From Chrysopilus asiliformis (Eukaryota > Arthropoda > Insecta > Diptera > Rhagionidae), in assembly GCA_964034945.1 (NCBI GenBank), contig OZ035963.1, positions 63,021,682 to 63,085,681 of the forward strand: a DNA stretch of 64,000 bases, read 5' to 3'. The notes below the pieces were generated by a model. That model saw nothing but the letters and a program-made list of their open reading frames with translations, had not been told where the DNA came from and did no database searches. A program made the translations under genes and the position numbers. Shown here piece after piece: positions 35,231 through 47,170 of this stretch (the stretch's first letter is position 1; each line of letters starts with the position of its first letter).

Positions 35231-36596
35231 TCAAAATTTAAAAGCATACACAAAAATGCGTTTTATCCGTTTTTTGAAATGGGAGAGGGAGCGCAAAATC
35301 TAGAATTTGCCTTAGGCGCCGCTTTGCCTTGACAAGGCCTTGTACGGCACCAGTCCGTCTAATTTTATTTATAAAAATTTTGTTTGTCCTCATATAGAGT
35401 ATTTGATGATTTAGCAACTGGCAATTGTAGTTTTTGTTATGTTTTTCTTAGCAGTTCTTCGTACAACTTTTTCTTATTTTTTGCGTCCTGTTTTTTCGTT
35501 AAAAAAAATTTCGAAGGCAGTTTTCACTTTTTTTTTATTGAATTTTTAGAGAAATTTTTCACATATGATTTTTTTTATTAAACCCTTTATTTTACCTTAC
35601 TTTTAAGTTATAATTTTATTCGAAAAACCACTCAGTCAAGATACATTCAAAATTTTTAAAAGAATATCTCACAGATTTGATCATACGAAATCCATTGTTT
35701 AAAAATATGTTCTGAGTAAAAATGCAATCTTTGTTTTGAAAACAGAATATAAATGGGTAAATTTAATTCATTAACGTAATATATTTACAGTAAAGGCCAC
35801 CGATATCTATTCAACATTAAAATGTAAGACAAATAAACAAACAATTGTCCAACCTTGATCTAAAGTTTGCTCAACTGACGGCGTCCTAGGTAACCCACAG
35901 CATAATTCACTTGTACATACTTTTAACGAAAAGATCAAATGGAAAACGTTTTTTTTTTTTTCAAAATTCAATGGGGAATCGCATATAGAATCAAAGCAAA
36001 CTAATCGTTCATTGTTTGGAAAAAAAATTCCTCGCGAGAAGAAGACATCATTCAAAGTCCAACTCATAATTTCAAAATAAAAAAAAAGTATATTTATGCT
36101 CAAGACTCACAAAAAAACCACCTGTGATGAATTTATACCTTCGGCAAGTGATAGAAGACCGTTCCGTTCTATTGTTTTCCGAATAGAAATCTATAGAGAG
36201 AAAAATTCCTCCACGCTTCAAATATTCCTAATTAAAGCGTCCAATGAAAAAACATCTAAGAATTTGCATATATGGATTACATATCTAACATAATGTGTAA
36301 CATAATTTCAAATGCTGTAATTAACAGTAATTTCAGCTTACAAAACATCTCTTCAACATTCATTAGAGTTTCTTATGATATAATAAGAAATTCTTTGGTA
36401 AGTTTCAAATTTTAAGTGCGAATTCCGTTCATTAAACCGATTACCAAATTGATTTAGTGGTTTTGTATTTCATTAAAAATTTGCTTCATTTGCGGTCGAT
36501 ATGTGATTGCAATAAATTAGTAGCTTTCACGTTAATTGTGGTGGATTTGTTTTGAAAATTCAGGTGAGGTCGATTGTGTTCAAAAATTAAGAAAAT
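35231..36596. other. No gene; a HINE 3'-end fragment
   Basis: 35385-35455 (AGCAACTGGCAATTGTAGTT then TTTGTTATGTTT) resembles the stem-loop end of the HINE-like family. A similar word lies at 37076-37116 (GCCCTTGGCAAATGCAG). No coding region is recognised; the 98-codon minus-strand frame at 35807-36103 is unremarkable. Confidence 0.5.
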
Positions 36597-36666
36597 TGTG
36601 CGGTATTCAATTTATTTGATACAACTGAAACTGTGCGGTATTCAATTTATTTGATACAACTGAAAC
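36597..36666. repeat. 35-bp perfect tandem duplication
   Basis: Two exact copies of a unit starting TGTGCGGTATTCAATTTATT, at 36597-36631 and 36632-36666, directly beside the reversed relatives of the 122-bp satellite. The duplication is recent, as there are no differences. Confidence 0.95.
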
Positions 36667-36875
36667 CCCAAAAACCCCCATTTTCCGGAAACCCGAGGGA
36701 GAGGGTAATCACGTTATTCTTACAGGACATTCCGTTGTTCTTACAGACTTTTTAATGCCAGAATCGAATTTAGCGACCCCAAAAACCCTCATTTTCCATT
36801 CTTCGGAAAAGTGAGGAAAAGGGTAATCACGTTATTCTTACAGGACCTTCAATTATCCTTACAAAGACAAAGTCT
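36667..36875 (-). repeat. Diverged, inverted copies of the 122-bp repeat
   Basis: On the minus strand the sequence carries GTAAGAATAACGTGATTACC twice plus AAAAAGTCTGTAAGAACAAC, the same order as in the 16411-17033 array. There are roughly 1.7 monomers with clear divergence. This shows that the satellite unit is also dispersed. Confidence 0.8.
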
Positions 36876-37353
36876 TCATTCCTGGGATTTATTCTCGGGA
36901 TTCATTCCCCCCTCTCCGCATACAAATAAAAGAGTTGTTTGCAATTTTCTCAAAAACGGTGAATCGTGTGTGTTTTTAATATGATTTAAAAAAAAAATGT
37001 GTATAAAATATGATTTTAAATAACATTCCTTCTTCCCTTCCCCATAAAAATGGATTTTTTTAACATGTAGAGTATTTGCCGATTGCCCTTGGCAAATGCA
37101 GTTTTTCTTATGTTTTAGTAGATCCCATACTAAAAAAATTCATGGCACATATATCGGCACCCACCATAAAAAATTTGGGTGACAGTGCTTTAGAAGACAG
37201 AGGAAAAATTTAGTTCCCTGTTAAAATGTGAATATTTTGATAGAAAAAATGGATTATCTTTACTGAAGTACTTAAAATTTAATTAAAATTTGGATTTGCA
37301 GTCTATAAATTTAGTGTATATTCACAAAACATGCTAGCAACATAAAAATCATA
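36876..37353. other. Unresolved repeat-derived DNA
   Basis: Includes TTTTCTCAAAAACGGTGAAT, similar to a stretch inside the HINE-like family, and the 37076-37116 word noted above. No coding region. Confidence 0.45.
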
Positions 37354-37842
37354 TCATACTAATATATAAAAATGAGTTGGTGTCTGTCTGTCTGTCTGTC
37401 TGTTCCTCTTTCACGCAAAACCGACTGAACCGATTGACTTGAAATTTGGCATGAGTGTCTGTGGTAGTTCTGATTCCAACATAGGCATACGGAAAAGTAG
37501 CGTGAGGGGTGGGGGGAGTAAGGGGAGGGGGTAAAGTGATTTCGAAACTTAGTTTTTGCGATATGTTACACTTTTGCGGGGAAACTACTCAACCGATTGG
37601 CCTGAAATTTGGCACAGATGTTTGTCGGGAGTCCAGCCCCAACATAGATCTATTTAAAAGTAGCCCGAGAGGTGGGGGGAATAAGGAGAGGGGGTAAAGT
37701 CATCTCGAAACTTAGCTCTTCCTCTATGTTACCCTTTCGCGGGGAAACTACCGAGCCGATTGGCCTGAAGTTTAGCTCCAACATAGACCATCAAAAAAAA
37801 ATTGAAAAAACTTAACCCGGCAACGACGGGTATGCAAGCTAG
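37354..37842 (+). mobile_element. Complete non-autonomous Helitron, 489 bp
   Basis: Inserted between A (37353) and T (37843), beginning TCATACTAATATATAAAAAT and ending with the hairpin ACCCG-GCAACGA-CGGGT followed by ATGCAAG-CTAG. Inside are four GTCT units, three 'ACCGATTG' blocks and two GGGGGGA(G/A)TAAGG blocks. There is no target duplication, as expected for Helitrons, and no Rep/helicase. This is the best reference copy of the family here. Confidence 0.95.
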
Positions 37843-39000
37843 TGTGAAATAAATGAATAAAGCAATTCAAAAAACATCACTGGAAATCTGCCTTAAAACT
37901 TCCAAAATGCACCTCAATCTCTTATCACATGGGAATGAAATCAAAATTGCAGAAAATCCACTCTGAGCGAATGTTATTCAAGACTTAAAAGTTTCACTTG
38001 CAAAACGCGAGAAACATTGAAGATTTATGTTGCTGGTGGTTTGCGAGTTCCTCGTCTTACCATATTGAGACGACTCTCAAGAAATTATCCACTCTGCACG
38101 TGCTAAAAACCACCTAACGATTATGAGGGGCTGAGAAGTTGACTGTAGGTGCTCTCAACATCAACTCCAACTTCGAAGGTAGTATCTTTGGAACCTACCA
38201 AGACTCTCCGCTGTCCGACAAACCGAATCGAAGGTAGACACCTGTGCATTACGATCGAGTCTTTCAATCGCCCGATGATCGCGAAGCACGTTGAACGCGT
38301 CACTCCCGAGGTAAACAAAAAGTCGGTCTTTGCTGGTGTCCACCGTGTTTTCGCGTTGTTCGCGAATTAATCAACTTCTTGGATTTTTAAGTAATACAAA
38401 AAAAAAGAAAAAAAACAGAACAGTGAAGGAAAAAATAGTTAATTTGAAATTTACCAGAACATCTTTTGGGTTTTTATGGTTGTTGGTTGATTTTTGTGAA
38501 AATTCGCATACTCGATGGCTAAATGCATCCCAAACATGTGATCAGTTGTGTAGAAATTTGTGAAATTCCTTACTTCTATCAATGGTGACCAATATTAAAG
38601 TTTTGTGCAGAGCTTGAGGAAAATTGCTAAAGAAATTGTAAAAAAAAATTTTTTTTTGTGTGTTTGGATGAAATTTTTTGCTGGATAGACGCATTTTGGA
38701 AAACTTCTAAGATGTGCACCAAAGCGAATTTTAATATTTTAATGGAGAAACTCAATGTGGTAAGTGGCCAGATCTGTTGAAGTTATAAGGGTGGAAATGT
38801 TTTTCGAATTGCAGTCAAGGAAATTCAAAACTTTTTTTAAAGAAATAAGAAAACACAAACATTTCTTAAATATTTTTCCGTTTAATTGTGGAGCTCAAAA
38901 TTTGGGTCTCAAAATATTTTCCAAAAAAAAATCTCTCAGGATCTTTGGGTAAACATTTTTAGTATCCTTTGCGTAGCCAATAAAAAAACTTTTAGAAAAG
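37843..39000. other. No gene shown; one higher-complexity stretch
   Basis: 37970-38370 is CpG-richer than its surroundings and has frames of 60-73 codons on both strands. It contains CACTCCCGAG|GTAAAC, a fair donor at about 38311. It could be a first-exon region, but no protein is recognisable. Confidence 0.35.
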
Positions 39001-39764
39001 TAACGTTAAATATAACGGGTACCACCAATAATTTTTTTTAAAAAGATACAGTTTTTTGAAAAATTTTATGAAAACTATGCGTTTTCAGAGAAAGTGTATT
39101 AAACCAGATTTAAAGGAAATAAAATTTCTTACATTTTTTGCTTCAACGGTTTTTTTTTTGGATCTTGAGTAATTTCGAAAAATTTTGTTTTTTACATATG
39201 TTTTTCGAAACTTGAAATATTGGGGAGGATTGTTTTGTGTTTATCACAACTGATATTGTTTTATGAAGTTTTGTTGATCAAAACTGATATTGTTTTGTGC
39301 AAAAAATGCATTCTACCAAATTTATCATACTAATATATAAAAATGAGTTGGTGTCTGTCTGTCTGTCTGTTCCTTTTCCACGCAAAAATGGCTGAACCGA
39401 TTGACTTGAAATTTGGGATAGATGTTCGTCGAGGGTCCAGCCCCAACATAGTAGCCCATTAAAAAGTAGCCCGAGGGGTGGGGGGAGTAAGGGGAGGGGG
39501 TAAAGTCATCTCGAAACTTAGTTTTTGCGCTATGTTACTCTTTCGCGGGGAAACTACTGAACCGATTGGCTTGAAGTTTAGCTCCAACATAAACCATAAA
39601 AAAAAAATTTGAAAAAACTTAACCCGGCAACGACGGGTATGCAAGCTAGTAGGAAATAAAATTTTCTACAGTTTTTTCTTTAACGCTTTTTACATATCTT
39701 TAACGGTTCTCAAGAGATTTGGAAAAATATTATACTACATATTTTTTACAAAACTAAATATCTT
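39001..39764. repeat. Dispersed repeat interrupted by a Helitron
   Basis: The flanks of the Helitron at 39325-39649 (AAAATGCATTCTACCAAATT on the left, GGAAATAAAATTTTCTACAG on the right) belong to the same dispersed family as 26580-26900 and 47343-47600. AACGGGTACC and TTTAACGGTTCTCAAGAGAT are shared words. The Helitron is therefore younger than this repeat. Confidence 0.6.
39325..39649 (+). mobile_element. Complete short non-autonomous Helitron, 325 bp
   Basis: Inserted between A (39324) and T (39650), with the same left end and same ACCCGGCAACGACGGGT hairpin plus CTAG as the 489-bp copy. It lacks one internal repeat block. The junction joins CTTGAAATTTGGGATAGATG, so an internal deletion or template switch between the repeated 'GAAATTTGGCA' blocks produced the shorter form. 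Confidence 0.95.
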
Positions 39765-39890
39765 AGAGCAAAGTTTTCTGTTGATCAGAATATGCTAGAG
39801 CAAAGTTTTCTGTTGATCAGAATATGTTAGAGCAAAGTTTTCTGTTGATTTTCTGTTGATTTTCTGTTGATTCTGTTGATCAGAATTTTA
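39765..39890. repeat. 32-bp tandem repeat followed by a 12-bp one
   Basis: AGAGCAAAGTTTTCTGTTGA units start at 39765, 39797 and 39829 (period 32 bp). The end of the third unit is itself expanded as TTTTCTGTTGAT (12 bp, about three copies). Confidence 0.93.
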
Positions 39891-42499
39891 CAGAAATAAT
39901 TTAAAGAAATTTCTTGTAGCGGCTGTTCAGAAATTGTCGGAAGCGTTTTACATTTTAAAATTCAGGCTGTATTAAAACTGTTTCAGATATAAGAATTGGT
40001 TAAAATTTCATAAAAAATCACTTAACGATTTAGGGAAGTAGTTAGTCATTTATATATTGTATATTCTGCTTTATGTGCGAAATTCACAGAAATGAGAAAT
40101 AAAATGAAGAAATATATGGTTATAGTCTACTTATCTCAAATAGCAATCAATTATATCACCTGTAATGCGAGTTAAATTGGATTTAAAGAGATATTACAGC
40201 AATAAAACTTAATTGGCAAACAATTTAAATCAAATCGATCAAATTTAATAAAATTTAATATGAAAATATGACGACACAAATGATCACCGCTAGGTAATGT
40301 CTGTCTACGGAATAAATTCTTCCTCTTCCTGTCTGTCTTGATCACGATCTGATCGATTAGTCGAAAACAAATCTCGCTATGGATATAAATTCGCAGGTGA
40401 ATAAATGGATCTATAACTAATTTTAGAGTTATTCACATGCTAATAGAAATAAATAATACAAGATTTCCATATTTGATTTGGGTTGTTCGCGTAGTTAAAA
40501 GGTATGTTCCTGTATCTATTCGAGTAATTTGTAACTTGTAACATGTATCTGTATCTGATCTAAACCGTTGAACATCCCGCTGTGCTGCAGATCAACTGCA
40601 GTTGATCGCCTCTACCTGCAGGATTATTACGAAATACCAACCGACATCTTTATAAACATATTTGTTGACAAATGATATCCAAAGTGATCGCGTTTTATTG
40701 AGGAAGCAAAACGTTCAACCTGTAAGACTGACTTACTTTTTGGCTTCTTGTTTGTTTGTAGATACATACTTTGTCACTATCTGTTAGATAGGCGATGATC
40801 AATTAAGTGAGATCGGCTAACTAACCTGACTATCTAGCCTCTCGGAAAGGTGTGAAAATGAAAAGTCGTCGTTGAACTGGTTGTTCCAGGTGTTATGCAC
40901 AGTACAGTACAGTTGATGAAACAAAACCGTTTAAGGAGACACATTTGTTGCATAACTAACTGAAAATTCAAAGTGCATCATGACGATCTTCAACCACGTT
41001 TCAAGTGATCTTCATTTGAATCGTATTTTAAAGAAACTTATGGAGAATTCTTCTTCACTGATTCGAAAAACTCAGCAATTATTCAAAAAGTTAATAATTT
41101 TTGTGCTCAAAAGCGAAGATTTATTCCTCATAGATCAATTTTTGTTGTGAAACTTTTACATCCAACAAATGATCATCAAATTGACATCTTTGGCAGATAT
41201 TCCTCGTGTTGCAGCTGCATCTTCGATCTGCGGTTTTTCTTATTTAGTTTCAAGCCAAATAAAGAAAAAAAAAAACTCACGGAAAAAATCTAATGATGGA
41301 TTGCCGGAGTTTTTCTTTGGAAGCGACACTAACGAGTTATTGTATTAAGGCCAGTTATTTATTTGATTTTTACTTTCTTCTCATAGCCTGGTGTAAGTTT
41401 TTTTTCCAATTATAATTGAATTATATAAAATTATCGTGCGTCGAGAGATAATTAGCATTCTCAGTTTGGAAAACGCAATTGATTGTGGCTATTTAAATGT
41501 TACTTCTTGCTTCAATGATGTGCGAATTTGAAATGAAAATTCCAAATTTGATGAAAACTATGGGGTATATGATTTTCTTCATTAAAATGGAAAGTGGAAA
41601 TTGAAAAGTTAAATATTATTGTTTGTTGTTTCAAGAAACTTTGGGTCAACCAAAGGTTGATTTTAACCAGGAAAAGTAGTAGTTTGGCTAAATTTTCAAA
41701 GTTGTTTTTGTTGAAAAAAACAGGCAAAAATTATTGAATTTGAATTGGTTTAAAGTAGGGTTCTAATAGTGGTTGCAAAACACCAAACTGCGGAGTGGTC
41801 TAAAACGTTCGGTCCCTCCAAAAAAACTCTTAAATTTTTCCTAAAAATTGGGTCCGTATCGTATATTCCAGACTAGCCGGGACGATCTCGTGTTCCGGTA
41901 GGATATTCCGGCGTCGTGGACACTAAATTTTTTTCCCAGATCATTCAAATTCGTGTTATAATGTCTTAAACTCTAAAAAACAATCACTAAATATGCAAGA
42001 CTAACCCGACTCCAACTGCAGTTTGCTGTAAATTACTTTCTTTTTCGCCTGCGGCTTATTTATGCTTATTGCTATTTGCACAGCTTTAGTAGAATTTATT
42101 GAAAAAATTAAAAAAAAGTAAGGTTTACTTTGCTTGAAACTGTAGTCACCCCTAGAGATTTTTGAGCAAAATTTTGAGGATTTTTTATTTTTTTTAAATT
42201 TTTTGTTGATTTTTTATTCATTCAAAAATATTGAAATTTTCCTAATCTCTATTAATAAATTTTCCTAGTCTAATATATCTAATATGTTCGCAAGGGATTT
42301 TCACCGAATTCGAGGGTGAACTTCCTTTGGTATCACGGGTAGATTTTTGGGCTATTCGCTTACCCTAATTTTCCGGTGATTTCCCCTGTGATCCTTCCTT
42401 TTATTTTTCAATAACCTCTAACGATATTTTGATTAGATTTTCACCATCAGACATGCAGTTTCTCAAGAAAATGACAGGCCTCTCCCTTCCTTGCCCTCG
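39891..42499. other. No gene recognised; includes a GATC island
   Basis: 40210-41240 is treated separately. Near 41870-42060 there are decayed relatives of the 'GCCTGCGGC' dispersed repeat (AATCACTAAATATGCAAGAC, also at 60390). The minus-strand frame at 41512-41727 has no domain. Confidence 0.5.
40210..41240. other. Long GATC-rich segment, possible regulatory DNA
   Basis: Close to eighteen GATC words in about 1 kb, including TTGATCACGATCTGATCGAT (three in 20 bp) and AGATCAACTGCAGTTGATCG (an inverted pair around a PstI-like core). No transposon sequence is recognised and no long frame. A regulatory role is inference. Confidence 0.35.
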
Positions 42500-42700
42500 A
42501 AAACCCCATTTTCTGCCATCAAAAAGCCATCTTCTCTGCCATCAAAAAGCCCCAAAAAGACATTTTTCTTGATATCAAACAACTCCCTTCTCTGCCATCA
42601 AAAAACCCCCTTCTCTGCCATCAAAAAACCCCCTTCTCTGCCATCAAAAAACGCTCTTCTCTGACATCAAAAAACCCCCTTCTCTGCCATCAAAAAAATC
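42500..42700. repeat. About 23-bp minisatellite
   Basis: Variant copies of TTCTCTGCCATCAAAAAACC plus CCC. Roughly eight units, the central four nearly identical and the outer ones diverged. Confidence 0.93.
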
Positions 42701-44741
42701 CTTCACAATAATTTGGAATCGGCTTTCTCTGCAAGACAAATCGTTCCCAAGGATTTCTTTTGAGCAATAAAGTCATTTCTTCTTCATTTCTTGGACCTTT
42801 CCGTCTCTTACAATATTTCGGTACTGTTTTTACGCGATAAAGCGGGCTTAATTACACCGTAAGCCATTTTGGAGGAAATTGCGAAAGGTTTCGAAGTTTT
42901 TTTTTCTTTAAATAAATCAAAATTACTACACGTTTTTTCATAATTCACAAGAAAAAAATTTCGACAAAATATTTTTAACGTATTAATTTTAAAAATCGGC
43001 CCAATTAAAACCAACGATATTAAAAATAATAAGCATTTCTCACAAAAACCGCTTCCTTCCTAAAATTAACAACAATAATTTTCTAATTTTTTCTAATATT
43101 CTAAAGAACTCTGACGACCTCAAAACTTCTTAATTTAAGTATCAACCGAGAAGCACCATTTAAACAGCATTCCGGTTATTTCCCATCGAAATTATCGGCA
43201 TTGTCACGAAAACTAGCAAAACAAAAAGCCTTCTCAAATATTTAATCAGCACCATTTGGAGAAAAAAAACAAAAATTATTTAAACTTTCATTTTCCGCGA
43301 GCTCAATAGGTCGGAAGAAATCCACTTCCTAGTCTTACATACATATTTCACATACAAAACTAGCACTTTGGTTACTTTTTCCCTGTATCTTCCCATCAAT
43401 TTACCCCAAATTACGATCATTTCGGGGAAAAAATTATAACTCTTACAAAAAAACCGAATTAATCAAAGCTTTTATTCCAGCTGATTTTGCAATGGGAGAA
43501 GAAAAACACGATCGCAGTTCCCCCTTATGAAGGCACAGTGATCACGCGATGCGACATAGATCTCCTTCGATGCACCTATTTCTCATCGTTCGTTGTTGGT
43601 TACCCGATATTTTAGTTACCTGCACTCGAGATTTATTACCCGTTGAAGACGCGTGGATCTCTTACCTAATTTACTCACTTAGCGATCACTAGTGCTATCG
43701 ATCGCAACTAAATTAGATCATCGTAGCGGCGTCATTCAATTGCGATCATGCGTGTTGATCGCGAATTTTCCTCAATTACCACCTGTGAAAATCGCTTGCG
43801 CGATCGCATATTTCCTGAAATTACATTTGATTTACTGCTATTTAAAGTTGGTACCTTCGGCTACTCACATCACATTAAAATTGGTCATTCTTTTCATACT
43901 TGCGTTAAATGCGGCGGCATTAGGTAATATTTTGGTCACCAGCGTGTTGTTTAGTGATCGTCAATCAGGTGGAAGGAGTAGGAAATGAAAGGTGAAAAGT
44001 ATGGAGAGTTTTTTTTTCAGACAGCGTCACAGTCTGTAAGGAATCCAGAGAAAGGAAAATGAAAGAAGTTATTTCGGAAGACTTTGAACTCTGACACAAC
44101 TATTGACAAGATCAATTGCACGATCACCACATCCATATGTGTTTGTTATGCGATCGCGTATGTTTTTATGTTTTGTTTAAAGATCGTTTTTTTTTGTTTC
44201 TTGGATGACATGAAGTCCATCATAGATCGGTATTTTACGCTGATCAGTTACAACAGTTACAGCATGCTGAGCGACCGCGGTTCAACCACCCGTGATATGA
44301 TGGACAGATATTCAACTGTCATGTGTGAATGTATTATGCAACATTTCAAGTGGTAATAGGATTCATAATCAGATTTTTTTTTATCAAATCACCGTTTGGT
44401 TTTTTTTCCTTGGGAGATTACTAAGTTATTAATTGAAGTAATTTACAATTTCCTTGTTCTTCATACTGATTGTGAGGAGGGTTTTATTTGTGGTTATGTA
44501 AGCGGCGTTATCTGCTGGTTTTGTTTGAAATATCGATGACGAAAAAAAAATTAATTTCAGATATTCGTGTATAATTTTGCGTCAAAAAAAAAGGTTGTTT
44601 CAAATATTAGTCATTTTTGAAAAACTTTTGAAGCAATTTTTACTTTTATATGAATAATTTCCATTAAATAAATGCTCGATGTGAAAATTTCAGTTGTTTT
44701 TCCTGCAAAAAGCTTCTACGTGGAGAATTTTAGGGGTTTTA
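42701..44741. other. No supported gene; includes a GATC/CpG island
   Basis: Frames of 98 codons (43692-43988) and 90 codons (44084-44356) lie on the plus strand. The first has a hydrophobic stretch, THITLKLVILFILALNAAAL, but it is internal and lacks a nearby start. Neither matches a family I know. Confidence 0.4.
43480..44290. other. GATC- and CpG-rich island
   Basis: About eighteen GATC words in 800 bp, including two GCGATCGC octamer-like sites (TGCGCGATCGCATA near 43800 and ATGCGATCGCGTAT near 44150) and CTATCGATCGCAAC. This is unlike the surrounding AT-rich DNA and free of repeat-family sequence. Confidence 0.4.
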
Positions 44742-45125
44742 GAGTGCCGCTCCACATGAGAGTAAATGCCGGCGAGAACCTCTCGATAGCAGCTACTCAC
44801 AAATGGACACGTTTCTGAGAGTCGCTCGCAGAAACTCTCAAAAACTCGCGAGCTAGTTTCTGCGAGCTGTCAAAAGTGATTCTAATCTCTAGTGGACACG
44901 CCTCCACTGAACTCGCGGAGAGTAACTCGCCAGATACGAACGGCGTTTGAATTTTGCGAGTCGCTCTCGAGAACTCGCCAAATCAAGATGTCAAAAAAAT
45001 CAAGATATTGGTCACCGGAGGAGATTAATCGCCGAAATTAACTCTCAAATGGACAACCTCCTGCAAGTAACTCTCGAGAGTTTTTGAGAGTTACTCGCGG
45101 ATTTACTCTCATGTGGAGCGGCACC
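44742..45125. mobile_element. 384-bp PIF/Harbinger-type MITE with TTA target duplication
   Basis: Inverted ends GTGCCGCTCCACATGAGAGT are flanked by TTA at 44739-44741 and 45126-45128. One base differs in spacing at the extreme left (GAGTG versus GGTG). The interior is rich in ACTCGC/GCGAGT words in both orientations, probably transposase-binding repeats. It carries a fragment of a Myb/SANT-like frame, so it derives from an autonomous two-gene Harbinger. Confidence 0.85.
44988..45041 (+). pseudogene. Remnant N-terminus of a Myb/SANT-like Harbinger ORF
   Basis: An 18-codon frame MSKKSRYWSPEEINRRN ending in TAA. 'RYWSPEE' after a basic start is the typical opening of the first helix of Myb/SANT-like DNA-binding proteins, the second protein encoded by PIF/Harbinger transposons alongside the DDE transposase. 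In the MITE the rest of the gene is deleted and the sequence passes directly to the right subterminal repeats. No function remains; its value is in showing the parent family. Confidence 0.5.
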
Positions 45126-47131
45126 TTAAAATTGCAAAATTATTCGCAGAGAGCAAAGCTCTTACAATTTTTTATGTTTAAGGTTCGATCTTTTTAATTG
45201 TTTGAGAGAAGATCAGATTTTTATTTTCAGTGACCCACAAATCTCGGCGAAAGGTGGCTAAAACTTCTAACTACGCCACTATTTTCAGTATAAAAAAGTC
45301 ATATGCTGTTCACATCACAAATTTTACTGTCAAGCATAACAAATTTATTGTATTTAACAGAAATTGCAAAAAAAATCCTGTAATTGATTTACAAAACTTT
45401 GTCTGAAGTCATGAAGATTGCACATATAAACCAACAAACTTGCAAAATTCATTCGTTTGGTTAAAAGACGTAGAAAATTTATGAAAATAAAATCGTGAAT
45501 CACTGGAAAAAAAATCATTTTGAACTATAATTTCATCAAAATGAGACAATTACAATTCTTAAAATCTCTATTAAAAAGTTTTGTCATTACATGTGAATCA
45601 CAAACAACGCAATTGCGACAGTAAATTTTCTGCTTCATGTGGAAAATTTTCATATCCATACCGACAGCCAGTTAGTAATTCATGTTGTGCAACATAATTA
45701 AAATATTCAAGAGAACAAAATAATAAATTAATTCCAATTAAATTTGCGTGCTTGGAAATAATTTGACTGCACCGCATGTTTCTTCAAGTTTATCTCTCAA
45801 ACAATAAAATTACCCCCCGAGCAATACTAGAGGACAGAATTTTATCATCTGTAATTGTACGATAGTCAAGACAAAAACTTAGTCATATTCAGCCCCCAAA
45901 AAAATATTCAAAAGAAAATTCTTCTGCGGTTTTTTTTGGGTAAAAATTGTAAAAGACAAAAACCTTGCAACCTTGGGTAGCCTGGGCAGGCCTGAGAGAA
46001 ATTATATGAAAAAACCCCACATCTTCGTGGCTCTGATAACTTACTCTGATGTGTCCAAAGGTCCATGTAAAGGTTAGCAATTTCCACAAAAAAATTAAAA
46101 ATATTTCAGAGACCGGAGAGTTTAATGTGCGCCTCCAAAAGGAATAAACCAAAACAAAATAAAGAACACCGGAATATGTAAAACGTGTAAGATCACATAT
46201 CTGGGGAAAAGTCAGGTATTTTCGCTTTTCAGGTAGGTATTGTGCAACTAGGTTAATCGCGATAAAAATATACCCCAAAACAACAACGAAAAATACCCAA
46301 AATAAATTGTAAACTATGTTAGCACTCACTGGCAATATCAGAATATACGCCTCAATCGAAGGGAGTGGGGTTATTCTTTCATCGCCTCCAATTTTGTTAC
46401 TTTTGTTGGTGATTTTCTTTCGAAAAATAAAAAGAGAAATACTTGATGCACGAAGTCAATTCCAGATGATGATTAAAAGATATAAAATTTCCATGAGAAA
46501 AGAAAACAACCATCGAACATGTTCATGGCGATGATTAAAAAATCATGATAAGATTTACGAGTAGTCGTAATTCAAATTACCGCCACAAAAAGTGTTTGAT
46601 ATGTGACAAACGTGGAATTTGTAAAACAAAAAATACAAAAATGAACTTTTGGTTTTAGTAATCGTTTCTTAAAAAATTGGTGGAAAATTGCATGTTTCCC
46701 GTTTAAAAATGTCTCTGATTTGCTGAATGCCATTGGCTTGGTTTCAAACTAAAATATCTCATTGCCATCAAAATGTTTACTCTTCAACAATAAAGAATAC
46801 AGGATTGAAAAGTAAAATAATACTATGAATTGGAAGATATCTGCAAAATATAGCTTAATCCATCTAACGGTGAGATTATACATTTCTTATATAATTAAGA
46901 GTTAATACCAAACCCAAGAAGTAACAATTAAGAATAGCATTTTAAACAATTTTTGTTATAACAAATTGTTTGATACACTAAACTGTTTTTACGGAAATTG
47001 CACAAATATTTTTCATTTGTATTGAGAAGGGTGGCAAGAGTGGTTCAATTAAGACTGTGTTTTAATATAAATTTTTATTGAAAGATGGATCCGCGGGAAA
47101 TTTAAAACTTCTTCCTCATAATTCTTTTTCC
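45126..47131. other. No supported gene apart from one membrane-like frame
   Basis: AT-rich. See the frame at 45889-46335. A plus-strand frame at 46316-46534 has a single hydrophobic stretch (PPILLLLLVIFF) followed by basic residues and is probably a chance frame. Confidence 0.45.
45889..46335 (-). CDS. Possible exon of a multi-pass membrane protein
   Basis: A 148-codon frame with three hydrophobic stretches: NLFWVFFVVVLGYIFIAINL (residues about 10-29), SGVLYFVLVYSFW (about 55-67) and EIFLIFLWKLLTFTWTFGHI (about 77-96). After codon 97 the DNA reads ATCAGA|GTAAGT (donor at 46044), a strong 5' splice site, and the hydrophobic character stops exactly there. That pattern fits an exon 46045-46335 of a polytopic protein such as a chemoreceptor, but I see no family-specific motif, and no partner exons were found. 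AT-rich DNA yields hydrophobic chance frames easily. Confidence 0.22.
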   Translation of the reverse strand: MPVSANIVYNLFWVFFVVVLGYIFIAINLVAQYLPEKRKYLTFPQICDLTRFTYSGVLYFVLVYSFWRRTLNSPVSEIFLIFLWKLLTFTWTFGHIRVSYQSHEDVGFFHIISLRPAQATQGCKVFVFYNFYPKKTAEEFSFEYFFGG

Positions 47132-47170
<39 letters not shown>

